NCBI GenBank assembly: GCA_963737835.1
Contig: CAVTUH010000003.1
Location: 427,577 to 491,576, forward strand
Length of the DNA: 64,000 nt
DNA from: Palsa-1248 sp963737835
GTDB lineage: Bacteria > Gemmatimonadota > Gemmatimonadetes > Gemmatimonadales > Gemmatimonadaceae
Direction: 5' to 3'
The notes below the pieces were generated by a model. The model ran no database searches. It saw only the letters and a list, made by a program, of their open reading frames with translations, and was not told the origin of the DNA. Below, piece by piece: positions 1-9,092 of the stretch (positions are counted from its first letter, which is position 1; each line of letters opens with the position of its first letter). A program made the position numbers and the translations under genes.

Positions 1-69
1 ACGAGACGCGCTATGGCAGCCGGCAGTGGACAGCGCGTCGTCCATTGCCGGCGACTTCTCCGTCCCTGC

Positions 70-2229
70 TCAGAACACGTCATAGTGGAGCGTCGTGTAC
101 ACGGCGGTCGGCTGGCCGGGGGTGATGAAGTACCCCGACTCGAGCTCACGATACTGAGTGTCGAGCAGGTTCCGGACGCCGACTTCCAAGTGCGCATTGC
201 TGGTGACTCGCAAACCGGCACTGGCATTGAACAGCGCGAACGCGGGCCGCGACAGTCCGATCGCTTCCTCGAAGGGCGTGTAGTGGCCCTGGTAGTTGGT
301 GTCGAGCCGCAAGTGCCAAATGGCGTGCGGCGGCGCGATCAAGAGGGCGGTGTTTCCGACGAACCTCGAGGTGTTGAAGACCGGCTGTCCTGAGTAATCG
401 ATGCCGGCGTCACTGTCGAAGTATCGCGTGTACTTGGCATCGACGATGGTGGTATTCGTCAACAGCAGGATGGCAGGCGTGACCGCGACGCGCCCGCTGA
501 CGTCCACGCCGCGCCGGACGCTGGGTCCGCCGCTGATCGTCGTCACGCCGTTGAACGCCTGTTCGTTGCTCAGGTCCATGCGGAAAACACCGACATCGAG
601 CGACCACCGGGCTTGACCCAGTTTGACCCCGGTCTCGTAGTCCCACAGCGTGATGAAGGGCACCGTCGGGTCGAAGATGACCCCGTCGGCCTGGCGCCAT
701 CCCCGTGAGACGTTGGCATAGAGCCCGGCCCACGGCAGCGCACGCACGAAGAGGCCCGTCTTCGGCGAGAAGATGCCTTTGCTATGCTGCACGTCGACGT
801 CAGGCCCGAGCGAGTAGTAGGGCGCGTCAGGCGTGGTGCCATAGTTGTACGCGGACGGCGTGTGGGCGTAGCTCGAGAGTTGGTCCATCCGGCCGCCGAC
901 GTCGAAGCGGAGAAAGTGCGTCACATCGAAGTCCGACTGCACGAACATGCCGCCCGACGATTGGTGGGCCTGCGTGATGCCGAACGGCACGGAATCCGTC
1001 CGGAACCTGCTCCCGTACTCGCCCCAGTTGTCGTAGTTCGAGTAGTCGTAGCGACCCTCGCCGCCGGCCGTGACGTTGAGGTGCTCCGACGTGTACGTCA
1101 GCGCGGACGTGGCGCCGCCGCCGTACCGGCCATCGTACTCACGGGTTTCGACACCGCTTCCCTCGAGCAGGCCGCCGAGTCCCGGCGGGGTGCTCAGCCA
1201 GAAATTCCAGGTGTCCTCGATGCCGTAGAGCGTCGTGCGCCACTCGAGATTCCGGGTGAGTATGGTCCGGATGCTCGCTCGCTCCTGACCCCGTCGCTTG
1301 AATCCGCCATCGCCGAAGTTCGACACGACGTTGTACTTCTGCTGGAGGTATGACAGGGTATCCAGAAACCCCGGCGAGTTGTACGTCGTGGCGTACAGCT
1401 CCAGGCCGAAGTCGACCGTCGTCTTGTCCGACAGGTCGTGCTCCAGCCGGCCGTGCAGCTGTCCGAGCTGGTTCTCGGAGTGTGTGCGCCAACCGTCGTC
1501 GTGCGTTGCGCGGATGCCGAGCATGCCAGCCGTGCTGCCGTGGTCGAATCCGGTGAGCAGGACCCCTTGGTAATTGCCGTAGTTGCCGGCCGCGATGTCG
1601 AGCTGCGTGTTGTCGATCCGGTCCAACGTGCGGACGTTGACGACACCGGAAAAGGCGAAGTTGCCGTACAGGGCGCTCGTGGGACCCTTGATCACATCGA
1701 TCCCGCTGATCACTTCGGGGAAGATCACTTCGAAGTCGTTGAGGCCTTCGGCGTGCCCGTTCACCGGCTCATTGATCGGCACGCCATCGATCCACAGCGC
1801 GATATCGGTCGAGTGGTCGGAGCTGAACCCCCGGATCGACATGTCGGACGGAAATCCCGGCCCCTGCCCTTGCTCGTGGGCCTCGACGCCGGCGGTCTCA
1901 CGCAGAAGCTCCAACGGCGAGTTCGACGGAGTCTCCGCGATGATTGAAGGTGTCACACGGACGACGTTGATCGGGTCAGAGGGCTGGACCGGCGTCGACG
2001 TGATCGTCACGGCACCGAGCCGGACGGCAATACGAGCGAGGGAATCGCGCCGCGCGACGATCTGTTGCGCGCGCAGCGTGTCGGCGTGCGTGCGGAGGGG
2101 CCGGCCTCCCATGCCGACGGTGTCGATGTAATGCGTCGTATCCCTTGTCGCCTGCGCGTCGACGATTTGCGTTGCAGCAACGATCAGAGTCGCTGCGAGC
2201 ACCATCCGACGGCTGATGGCCGCCGCCAT
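70..2229 (-). CDS. TonB-dependent outer-membrane receptor
   Basis: Predicted outer-membrane active transporter, powered by TonB-ExbBD from the inner membrane. The ATG at 2229 starts a 719-residue protein with a clean signal peptide (Arg-rich start, hydrophobic stretch, cleavage near VDAQA); the frame is open further upstream but that extension does not look like a signal peptide. A plug domain follows (roughly residues 85-205, with IRGF, WIDGVPINEP and the IDVIKGPTSALYG motif), then a long beta barrel ending in an aromatic residue (HYDVF), as BAM substrates do. The gene just upstream on the same strand is a small His/Met/Cys-rich exported protein, so a metal such as copper is a possible substrate. 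That is inference from context; the receptor itself does not reveal its ligand. Confidence 0.9.
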   Translation of the reverse strand: MAAAISRRMVLAATLIVAATQIVDAQATRDTTHYIDTVGMGGRPLRTHADTLRAQQIVARRDSLARIAVRLGAVTITSTPVQPSDPINVVRVTPSIIAETPSNSPLELLRETAGVEAHEQGQGPGFPSDMSIRGFSSDHSTDIALWIDGVPINEPVNGHAEGLNDFEVIFPEVISGIDVIKGPTSALYGNFAFSGVVNVRTLDRIDNTQLDIAAGNYGNYQGVLLTGFDHGSTAGMLGIRATHDDGWRTHSENQLGQLHGRLEHDLSDKTTVDFGLELYATTYNSPGFLDTLSYLQQKYNVVSNFGDGGFKRRGQERASIRTILTRNLEWRTTLYGIEDTWNFWLSTPPGLGGLLEGSGVETREYDGRYGGGATSALTYTSEHLNVTAGGEGRYDYSNYDNWGEYGSRFRTDSVPFGITQAHQSSGGMFVQSDFDVTHFLRFDVGGRMDQLSSYAHTPSAYNYGTTPDAPYYSLGPDVDVQHSKGIFSPKTGLFVRALPWAGLYANVSRGWRQADGVIFDPTVPFITLWDYETGVKLGQARWSLDVGVFRMDLSNEQAFNGVTTISGGPSVRRGVDVSGRVAVTPAILLLTNTTIVDAKYTRYFDSDAGIDYSGQPVFNTSRFVGNTALLIAPPHAIWHLRLDTNYQGHYTPFEEAIGLSRPAFALFNASAGLRVTSNAHLEVGVRNLLDTQYRELESGYFITPGQPTAVYTTLHYDVF

Positions 2230-2476
2230 CCCGATCAACTGCCGCGCGGTCCGTTGCGCCGGCCGCGGTGTCTCCGCTGCCGGGGCGGTGTCTGCGTGGT
2301 ATCTCCCGCACGCGGCCAGATGAGGCCCGCTCTCGCAGGGCGCGGCCCTATGGGCGCGCCCAAAGTTGGCGTTCACTGTCGAACTCTCCGCGCGAAATGG
2401 ACGAGCGGAGGCACGTTGCCTCGCTCGGGGCGGCCTGTTTTAGGCGCGCTGCTGTCTCGCGACCCCGGCTACGGGG

Positions 2477-2908
2477 TCAGGCGCGGAGTGCGGGAGGGCC
2501 GACTGGCGGTGGGAGTGTGACCTGAGGCGCGACATGCGGCAGGACGTCGCGCGTCGGAGACTGCTCGGCGCCGACAACGCGCGCCGGGACGACTGGAATT
2601 GCAACGAGCCGACCCGGAGCCAGCGTGATGACAGCCGGTGCGCAGCAAGCTCCGTCACATTTGTTGTGATCGTGATGCTTGGCCGGCACACCGGACCCAC
2701 CGCGCGCGTCCGGCGCATTGTGCCCGGCCGCTCCCGGCGGGCACGGTGCCGGACCGTGGTGGTCCATCCCCGGCATATCCGCCATGCCGGCCATGGCAGC
2801 GTCGCCACCGCCGAGCACCTGAATCGGAAGCGCGATCCCGGGAACGGCAATGGCGAACCAGAGCCCAAGAAGGGTTCCGAGACCGCGCTGCCAGTGAGAC
2901 CGGCGCAT
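2477..2908 (-). CDS. Small exported His/Cys/Met-rich protein
   Basis: Hypothetical protein of about 143 residues. The N-terminus (MRRSHWQRGL, then a hydrophobic run to about residue 28) looks like a signal peptide. The mature part has a Met/His cluster (MAGMADMPGMDHH), a second His cluster (KHHDHNKC) and a Cys pair (CDGACC), all potential soft-metal ligands, and ends in a Pro-rich tail. It resembles the small DUF2946-like proteins that precede copper-linked TonB receptors, but I cannot assign the family firmly. It lies about 250 bases upstream of the TonB receptor on the same strand, probably one operon. The start is uncertain: in-frame ATGs exist upstream up to 2974, and I chose 2908 because the signal peptide begins there. 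No clear ribosome binding site precedes it. Confidence 0.55.
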   Translation of the reverse strand: MRRSHWQRGLGTLLGLWFAIAVPGIALPIQVLGGGDAAMAGMADMPGMDHHGPAPCPPGAAGHNAPDARGGSGVPAKHHDHNKCDGACCAPAVITLAPGRLVAIPVVPARVVGAEQSPTRDVLPHVAPQVTLPPPVGPPALRA

Positions 2909-3052
2909 GCGCCGAATATATGTCAGGTGTCGCCATAGGCCAGGGGGCCACTCGAGGTGACAACGCATGGTCATCGTGAAAGGGCCTTTTCACCGCTCCC
3001 GATTATGGTGGATTACGACCGCCGGGCAAGAGTGCCACTTATACCCGCAATG

Positions 3053-3836
3053 CTAGAGCCGCAGCAGCGTGTCCCGGAGCGCGCGCGCACGCAGTCGGCT
3101 CACCGGGACCTGCTGGCCGGTGGTCAGCGTGACGACATAGGTGCCACCGGGCATCGGGCTCACCCGTTGGATGAGCCCGAGGTTGACCAACGCGCCCCGT
3201 GACAGCCGGACGAACTGCGCCGGGTCGAGCCGCGCCTCGAGATCCTTGAGTCGGTAGGTGATGACGTGGCGCTGCCCGCCGACGGTGGTCAGTCGCAGCA
3301 ACTCGCCATGCGCCACGACGGACGCGATCTGCTCGGTCGGGACAATCACAATGTCGTCCCTGTGCCGAACCGGAATGCGGAGGAGATACCCGCCGGTCGG
3401 GACTCCGACGAGCGACGCGGCCGCCGCGGCCAGGCGCTGGGTCTCACGCGGATCGTAATCCGCGTGCTCGAGTCGGTCCTGGGCGCGCGTCAATGTGCGT
3501 CGCAGGCGGACCGGGTCGACGGGCTTGAGCAAATAATCGATCGCATTCACCTCGAACGCCCGGACGGCGTACTCATCATAGGCCGTCACAAAGGCAATGA
3601 GCGGAACCGCCGCCTTGTTGAGCAGCCGCACGACGCCCAGCCCATCGACTTCGGGCATCTGCAAATCGAGGAGAGCGAGATCCGGGCGCACACGCTCGAT
3701 CAGCGCGACGGCTTCCATGCCCGTCGATGCTTCCCCCAAGACCTCGACATCTCGGGTTCGACCGCACGAGGGACACCAGGAACGCCCGCGCGGGTCGTTC
3801 ATCATCGGCGATGATCACGCGCAATGTCCCACTCAC
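3053..3836 (-). pseudogene. LytTR response regulator, split by a one-base frameshift
   Basis: Response regulator of the LytTR class (CheY-like receiver plus C-terminal LytTR DNA-binding domain), partner of the upstream histidine kinase. The receiver's first strand with its acidic pair (LRVIIADDERPARAFLVSLV) is read from a GTG at 3836. The rest, with phospho-acceptor Asp (LALLDLQMPEVDG), the TAYDEYAVRAF and DYLLKPVD motifs and the LytTR domain, is in another frame. The break is near 3751: removing one base in the CCGAGATG context (coding strand) gives a continuous NPDVEVLGEAS, exactly what the family has. Corrected length is about 260 residues. It begins about 80 bases after the kinase stop. 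Either a real inactivating mutation or a sequence error; no slippery heptamer supports programmed shifting. No strong ribosome binding site precedes the GTG. Confidence 0.85.
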
Positions 3837-3918
3837 GACACGATCTCGCGTGGTGCCCCAGTGAGTGACGACTGGCGCGCCCGTGACGACCGAGCCACCT
3901 GCAACGGAGTGCATCGCG

Positions 3919-5928
3919 TCACACTGCCACGCGAACAGTGTCGCGGACAGTCGCAGGGAGTCGAATGTCCACGGTCGTGCCGACTCCGACCGCACTGCGG
4001 ATAGTGAGTGAAGCGGCGGCCCCGAAATAGCGCTCGAGCCGACGCTCGATATTGGCCAACCCCGTCCCGTTTTGTCGGCGCCGAGCCAATTCGGGGGCAG
4101 CTGTCCCCATCCCGGTGTCGGTGACAGTCAAGCAGAGTTGCTGCTGGCCCTCCGCGCTCACGGCAACGCCGGCCTCGTCCCGCGCGCCCGCTGCCTCGAC
4201 CCGTGCGCTGATGACGATGCAGCCACCGCGCACCAGCGATCCAATACCGTGCTTGACGGCGTTCTCGACGACGGGTTGCAGCACCAACGGCGGAATCCGC
4301 AACGGGCCCAGCTCGGCAGCGACATCGGTGGTCACCCGCAATCGATCCTCGAACCGTGCGCGCTCGATGGAGAGGTACGCGGACACGATGTCCAACTCCT
4401 CGCTGAGCGTCGTGAATTCGCCGTCGGACCGCTTCAACACGGCTCGTAACACGTCCGTCAACCGAAGCAGCGTCTCGAGCGCCCGATCAGGCGCTTCCCG
4501 CACGAGGCACCCGATCGTGGTCAGGGCGTTGAACAGGAAATGTGGATTGAGCTGCGCGCGCAGCGCCCGGAGCTCGGCCTCGGTGGCGAGCCGCATGATC
4601 TGCTGCTCGCGCATATCTCGCTCACACCGCTCATGCGCGACCCGCAGCGCGTCGATGCGACGGGCAGCGAGGCGAGCGGCGCCATCGAGCAGCGCGTAAT
4701 CATCGGACAGGAGCCGTCGACCGGCGGAGAACCCGCCGACCATGATTCGGTACCCAGGTGCATCACCGGGGGCGACTCGTACCGTCGCCTCCCTTCCGCC
4801 GGCCGGAACGGATACGAGCGTCTGAGCGATCGGTATAGAGGGATCGAAGCCGCCGGTCGTCATATCGACCACCCACGAGCGCCGCGTGGCCGAAAGACCG
4901 TGCGCGAGCGCGTCACATGTCGCGTCGAGCACAGCGTCGACTGTCGTGAGCGACGCGGCTGCCGTCGCGAGGTCCGCCAGCAGCCGTCCAGTCTCCGGCC
5001 GGCGCAGCACCGTCCGGTCGACGAATCGCGTCACCGCTCGCCGGAGCCTTGGGTAGGCGAGTGCCGTGCCAACCCACAGGGCCACGAGCGCCGCTGCCGC
5101 CAACGGGTCCGTCGCCCGACCGTCGACTGGGTTCACCAGGTGGGGCAGCACGCGGGGCACGACGACCCAGGCGTAGAGCCCGCCGGCGAGCGCCGTCACT
5201 GCGAGCAGTGTGACAGCTCGTTTGAGAAAGAGGTCCGCGAGCGCGAACCGATAGTCTTGATACAGAATGACGAGAACGACGAGGAGCGAACCGTGATGGC
5301 CAACGAGCTCAATAGGCCATTGATCGGTCGCGCTCGAATGCTGCGTGAGATGCGTGAGCATGATCGCGAACGTGGCCACGGCACCGGCCGGGAGTGCCTT
5401 TCGCCACGCCGGCTGGCGTCGCGAATACACCATGAGGAGTCCGACCACGACCACAAACCCGATGCTCAGAACGAAGAGCGAGGCGCGCGACGGAACCGGC
5501 TCGCCGCGCAACGTCGCGACTACGCTCAGCACCGTCGCGGTCGTACTCAACCCGTACGCTGTGACGATGAGGGTCCGCGTTGCGGGTGGTCGGTGTGGAT
5601 CCGCACGCGCCTGCGACGCGCCGGCGAGGGCCGAGTGTATGACCACGGCGGGCAAATAGAAGAGCGAGGCAAACGCCAGGACGATCAGCCACGGCGGCGC
5701 GGCGCCCGCCGTCGCGTGCAGCCCGTACATCACGAGCTCACCGACGTTCCACACGAGCCCGAGGACTGCCGTGGCGAGTGGAATGAGATCTGACCGGCTA
5801 CCCAACACCCGCCCCGCCCCGGCGCGCGACCGGGCGCCGAGCGTCATCGCCGCGAGCATCACATAAAGCGCGCTCGCCGTGAGAAACCCAAGCACGTGGA
5901 ACAGCGCGGTCGCATTGGACGGCGTCAT
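3919..5928 (-). CDS. LytS-family sensor histidine kinase
   Basis: Inner-membrane sensor kinase of the His_kinase/HATPase_c (LytS/YehU) type, 669 residues from the ATG at 5928, where the first membrane helix begins. The first half is strongly hydrophobic with about eight predicted helices, then a region of about 180 residues that may be GAF-like. The phospho-acceptor motif NPHFLFNALTTIG has its His near residue 463. The N box (PVVENAVKHGI) and the GTGLANIERRLERYFG motif of the ATPase domain follow. The partner LytTR regulator lies directly downstream on the same strand but is frameshifted, so the pathway may be broken in this sequence. Such pairs sense envelope or small-molecule signals; the ligand cannot be told from sequence. 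Confidence 0.9.
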   Translation of the reverse strand: MTPSNATALFHVLGFLTASALYVMLAAMTLGARSRAGAGRVLGSRSDLIPLATAVLGLVWNVGELVMYGLHATAGAAPPWLIVLAFASLFYLPAVVIHSALAGASQARADPHRPPATRTLIVTAYGLSTTATVLSVVATLRGEPVPSRASLFVLSIGFVVVVGLLMVYSRRQPAWRKALPAGAVATFAIMLTHLTQHSSATDQWPIELVGHHGSLLVVLVILYQDYRFALADLFLKRAVTLLAVTALAGGLYAWVVVPRVLPHLVNPVDGRATDPLAAAALVALWVGTALAYPRLRRAVTRFVDRTVLRRPETGRLLADLATAAASLTTVDAVLDATCDALAHGLSATRRSWVVDMTTGGFDPSIPIAQTLVSVPAGGREATVRVAPGDAPGYRIMVGGFSAGRRLLSDDYALLDGAARLAARRIDALRVAHERCERDMREQQIMRLATEAELRALRAQLNPHFLFNALTTIGCLVREAPDRALETLLRLTDVLRAVLKRSDGEFTTLSEELDIVSAYLSIERARFEDRLRVTTDVAAELGPLRIPPLVLQPVVENAVKHGIGSLVRGGCIVISARVEAAGARDEAGVAVSAEGQQQLCLTVTDTGMGTAAPELARRRQNGTGLANIERRLERYFGAAASLTIRSAVGVGTTVDIRLPATVRDTVRVAV

Positions 5929-6455
5929 CCGACACTCGATCGATCGAGTCGCAAGCCACCCTCGCCCGGGAACGAATCGCCCGCCTTCGGCCAAACCCGG
6001 TCCAACAGATGAGCTGAGCGGACGGAAGGGGCCAGGGCTACGCAGAGGAAATGTAGGGGCAATCACAGCCAGCTCGCACGGCTTCTTCCTGAATGGCGGA
6101 TTTGCGGCGGTGAGCGGCGAAATCAGCACAATGAACGGCGGCCACTCCTGGGCCAGCCGCAAACGTGCGGCCCCCCGTAGCTGCGCGCGTGGCGGCGGCC
6201 ACATGCGAAAAACGGTCGTCGGAGGTCGCGCAGCCACGGCCGCGCAGCGTCGCACCCATTCACACGCCTTCTACGCCCGCCAATGCACGTGATCGGGTCA
6301 TTCATTGGATTCAAGTAGACGGTCAACCTCTCCCGACGTCATCTAACCACGGATCGACCGCATCCGCTCATGCGCCATGGAGCGATTGCGCGGCGAGATC
6401 CCGGCTCCCGTCGGATCTGGGTCTTGCGAGAACTCACCACCGAGAGGCCTGTCGC
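5929..6455. other. Divergent intergenic region, no gene seen
   Basis: About 530 bases between the divergently transcribed histidine kinase and TonB receptor. Open frames run into it from both sides, but none has family-like sequence or a ribosome binding site except the GAGAGG that serves the ATG at 6456. It should hold the promoters of both flanking genes; I cannot point to convincing -35/-10 boxes. Confidence 0.5.
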
Positions 6456-8939
6456 ATGTCCATGTCTGTCCGTATCCTGCCGCTGTCTTGCAGTTCGTTG
6501 CTGCTTCGCACGCTCGTATTCACGGCGGCTACGGTCGGCGTCTTCGCGACCGCAGTCCAGGCAGAACCGATCCGCGTCAGGCCCGCCGCGACGCATCGAG
6601 CGTTCTCGGCCGACGTAGCGGGCAGCGTCACCGACAGCACGAACGCGCGACCGCTGCAAGGGGTCGAGATCGCAGTGCAGCAGGCCAGCGCGCTCATCGC
6701 GAACACAACTACGGATGCGTTCGGTCGCTACGTCATGCACAACCTCCCGGCGGGCAAGTACACCGTCACGGCGCATTTCATCGGCTACCGAGCCAAAGCT
6801 GCAGAGATCACAGTGGGGGATGTCCCGGTGCATGTGAACTTCAAGCTCTTCCCTGCAGCTGCAACGCTGCAGGAGGTCGAAATCACTGCCCAGTCGCCTG
6901 TTGCAGTCAACACGCAGACGGGCGATCAGACATATAGCGAGAACGAGGCAGTCCACGCACCGTCCACCACGACCTCTGGCCTCTTACAACAATCGATAGC
7001 CGGCGCCGCTCGTGCGCCGACGGGCGAGGTCCACATCCGTGGTCAGCACGCCGAGTATACCTATTACATCGACGGCGTCCCGGTCCCGCCAGGGGTCTCG
7101 GGTTCCCTCAACGAGTTGTTCAGCCCCGAAGTGGCCCAGCGGATCGACTTTCAGACCGGTGGCTGGGATGCTGAGTACGGCGGGCGCCAATCGGCCGTCA
7201 TCAACATCGAAACGCGGATCCCGGCCGGCCCATTCCACGCCGAGCTATCCGGCTCCGGCGGCTCATACGGTACGAACAGCACCGCGCTGAACATGAGCGG
7301 CAACTCGGGACGGTTCGGGGTATACGTCTCAGGGCAGGCAAATGGGACGGACATGCGACTCGACCCCGTCGTATCGGTCGCGCCCAATCCCACCGGGGCG
7401 AGCATCGGCTCAGGCAACGCGCCGGTCAATTATCACAACGCCGGCAGCGATTACTACGGGTTCGGGAAGGTCGAGTATTCGGCCGGGCCGCGCGACTTGC
7501 TCTCGATGGACGGCAGCTATTCGACGACGCACTTCGATGTGCCGTACGACTCGACGCAGGCAGTGCTGAACGACCATCAGACAGATGTGAATTCGTTCCT
7601 CAACCTCGCCTATCATCACCGGTTCGGCGAGGCCGTTGGCACGGACGAGCAGAGCCAGCCGATGGAGTTGTTCGTGGGCCCTTACTTTCGCGACGGTTCG
7701 CTGAACTATCGGCCGGGCGCCAACGACGCGCCCTCGTTCATCGACGCTTCGGACCCGACGATGACGCCCCGGGATGTGTTCGAGAGCCGCAACTTCTACG
7801 ATCTCGGCGTCAAGACCGACCTATCCTTCCCGCTCATCACTGGCAAGTTGGACGGGAAAGTCGGGACGCTCTATCAGCACACCTACGGTCACGAGGATTT
7901 CTCCCTCACTGACCCGACCGGCGTACAGCCGCCGATCGCCTCCAACTCCGGACTCAACGGCTACGATTGGGGAAGCTATGGCGAAGTGAATGCGCGCCCC
8001 GTCGAGTGGTTCGAGCTGCGCACCGGGCTCCGGTTCGACAGCCACGTCGCGCCGTATGCGGGCAACCAGACGCAAGTCAGTCCCCGCATCCGGCTCAACT
8101 TCTATCCCAACCAGGCGAACACATTCTACCTCTATTTCGGTCGGCTGTTCATGCCGACCAACATCGAGGATTTACGAGAAATCACATCGGCTTCGCAGTC
8201 TGGTATGGCGACGAGCCCCACTCAACCCGAGCGGGACGCCTTCTACGAGGCGGCGTTTCTGCACCGCTTCCCGCTGGGGATCGTGACGAAGCTCGACTAT
8301 TATCACAAGGAGAGCACCCCCGGGATCGACGACAACACAATTCCGGGAACGGCCATCCTGACGGACGTCAACATCAGCCACGTCTGGATCACCGGGATCG
8401 AGGGGGTCGTAAACTTCGCGCCGCCGGGGCCGTTGAGCGGGTACGTCAATCTCGCACTCAACCATGCCTACGGCCTGGGGCCGGTCACCGGCGGGTTCTT
8501 CCCCACTGCGACCCCCAACACCTACTTCGACCTGGATCACGACCAACGCTTTTCCGGCGTATGGAACCTGTACTACAACAAGAGTCGGTTCATCGTGAGT
8601 GCGACAGGGATTTACGGCACCGGACTCACGAATGGGTTCTCGCCCGACGCGAGCGTGCCCTACGATACGGGGAGCGTTGCAAACGGGACATTCCAGCCCG
8701 GCAGCAAGAGCTACTGTACGGGACTGTTTTGCTTCAACCGCGCGTACAAAGTCGCGCCGAGCTACATCCAGGACTTGAGTCTGGGCTATCTCTTCTACGC
8801 ACGGAATACGTACGTCAAGCCGGAGATTTTCTTCACCAACCTGTTCAACCATCAGTACCTCCTGAAGGGCGCCTTCTTCAGCGGCCAATCGGTGGGCCGG
8901 CCCTTCATGGTGCAGTTCAAGCTGACGCTCGGGGTGTAG
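6456..8939 (+). CDS. TonB-dependent receptor with CarboxypepD-reg domain (tandem copy 1)
   Basis: Outer-membrane TonB-dependent transporter of 827 residues. The ATG at 6456 is preceded by GAGAGG at a 9-base spacing and begins a signal peptide (cut near VQAEP). A CarboxypepD-regulatory-like Ig domain follows at about residues 54-130 (GRYVMHNLPAGKYTVTAHFIGY), typical of Bacteroidota/Gemmatimonadota receptors. The plug has the stretch GEVHIRGQHAEYTYYIDGVP, and the barrel ends in FKLTLGV. The next gene encodes a clear paralogue with the same plug wording. The substrate is unknown. A rho-independent terminator follows the stop, so the two copies are probably separate transcripts. Confidence 0.9.
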   Translation: MSMSVRILPLSCSSLLLRTLVFTAATVGVFATAVQAEPIRVRPAATHRAFSADVAGSVTDSTNARPLQGVEIAVQQASALIANTTTDAFGRYVMHNLPAGKYTVTAHFIGYRAKAAEITVGDVPVHVNFKLFPAAATLQEVEITAQSPVAVNTQTGDQTYSENEAVHAPSTTTSGLLQQSIAGAARAPTGEVHIRGQHAEYTYYIDGVPVPPGVSGSLNELFSPEVAQRIDFQTGGWDAEYGGRQSAVINIETRIPAGPFHAELSGSGGSYGTNSTALNMSGNSGRFGVYVSGQANGTDMRLDPVVSVAPNPTGASIGSGNAPVNYHNAGSDYYGFGKVEYSAGPRDLLSMDGSYSTTHFDVPYDSTQAVLNDHQTDVNSFLNLAYHHRFGEAVGTDEQSQPMELFVGPYFRDGSLNYRPGANDAPSFIDASDPTMTPRDVFESRNFYDLGVKTDLSFPLITGKLDGKVGTLYQHTYGHEDFSLTDPTGVQPPIASNSGLNGYDWGSYGEVNARPVEWFELRTGLRFDSHVAPYAGNQTQVSPRIRLNFYPNQANTFYLYFGRLFMPTNIEDLREITSASQSGMATSPTQPERDAFYEAAFLHRFPLGIVTKLDYYHKESTPGIDDNTIPGTAILTDVNISHVWITGIEGVVNFAPPGPLSGYVNLALNHAYGLGPVTGGFFPTATPNTYFDLDHDQRFSGVWNLYYNKSRFIVSATGIYGTGLTNGFSPDASVPYDTGSVANGTFQPGSKSYCTGLFCFNRAYKVAPSYIQDLSLGYLFYARNTYVKPEIFFTNLFNHQYLLKGAFFSGQSVGRPFMVQFKLTLGV

Positions 8940-8973
8940 CGATGGGATAGCTCCTGGCGAGGAGCGACGCAGA

Positions 8974-9000
8974 CGGCCGCCCGAACCGGGCGGTCGTTTT
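8974..9000 (+). terminator. Rho-independent terminator after the first tandem TonB receptor
   Basis: A 10-bp GC-rich stem (CGGCCGCCCG pairing with CGGGCGGTCG, one G-T wobble) with a 3-base loop is followed by TTTT. It lies 35 bases after the stop of the receptor ending at 8939. Confidence 0.85.
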
Positions 9001-9092
9001 GCCATCTTGCCCACATAATTAGGATATACTAACTTCGTCTGCAGCGTGAGCGAATTCCATGATTGGTCGCACATCATTTCGCGTGGCCGTTG

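Noticed and set aside
3740..3760. Programmed frameshift in the response regulator
   Set aside because: No slippery heptamer or downstream structure; a plain indel explains it.
4540..5793. Open frame of 417 codons antisense to the histidine kinase
   Set aside because: Highly charged, no family features; sense kinase motifs are complete.
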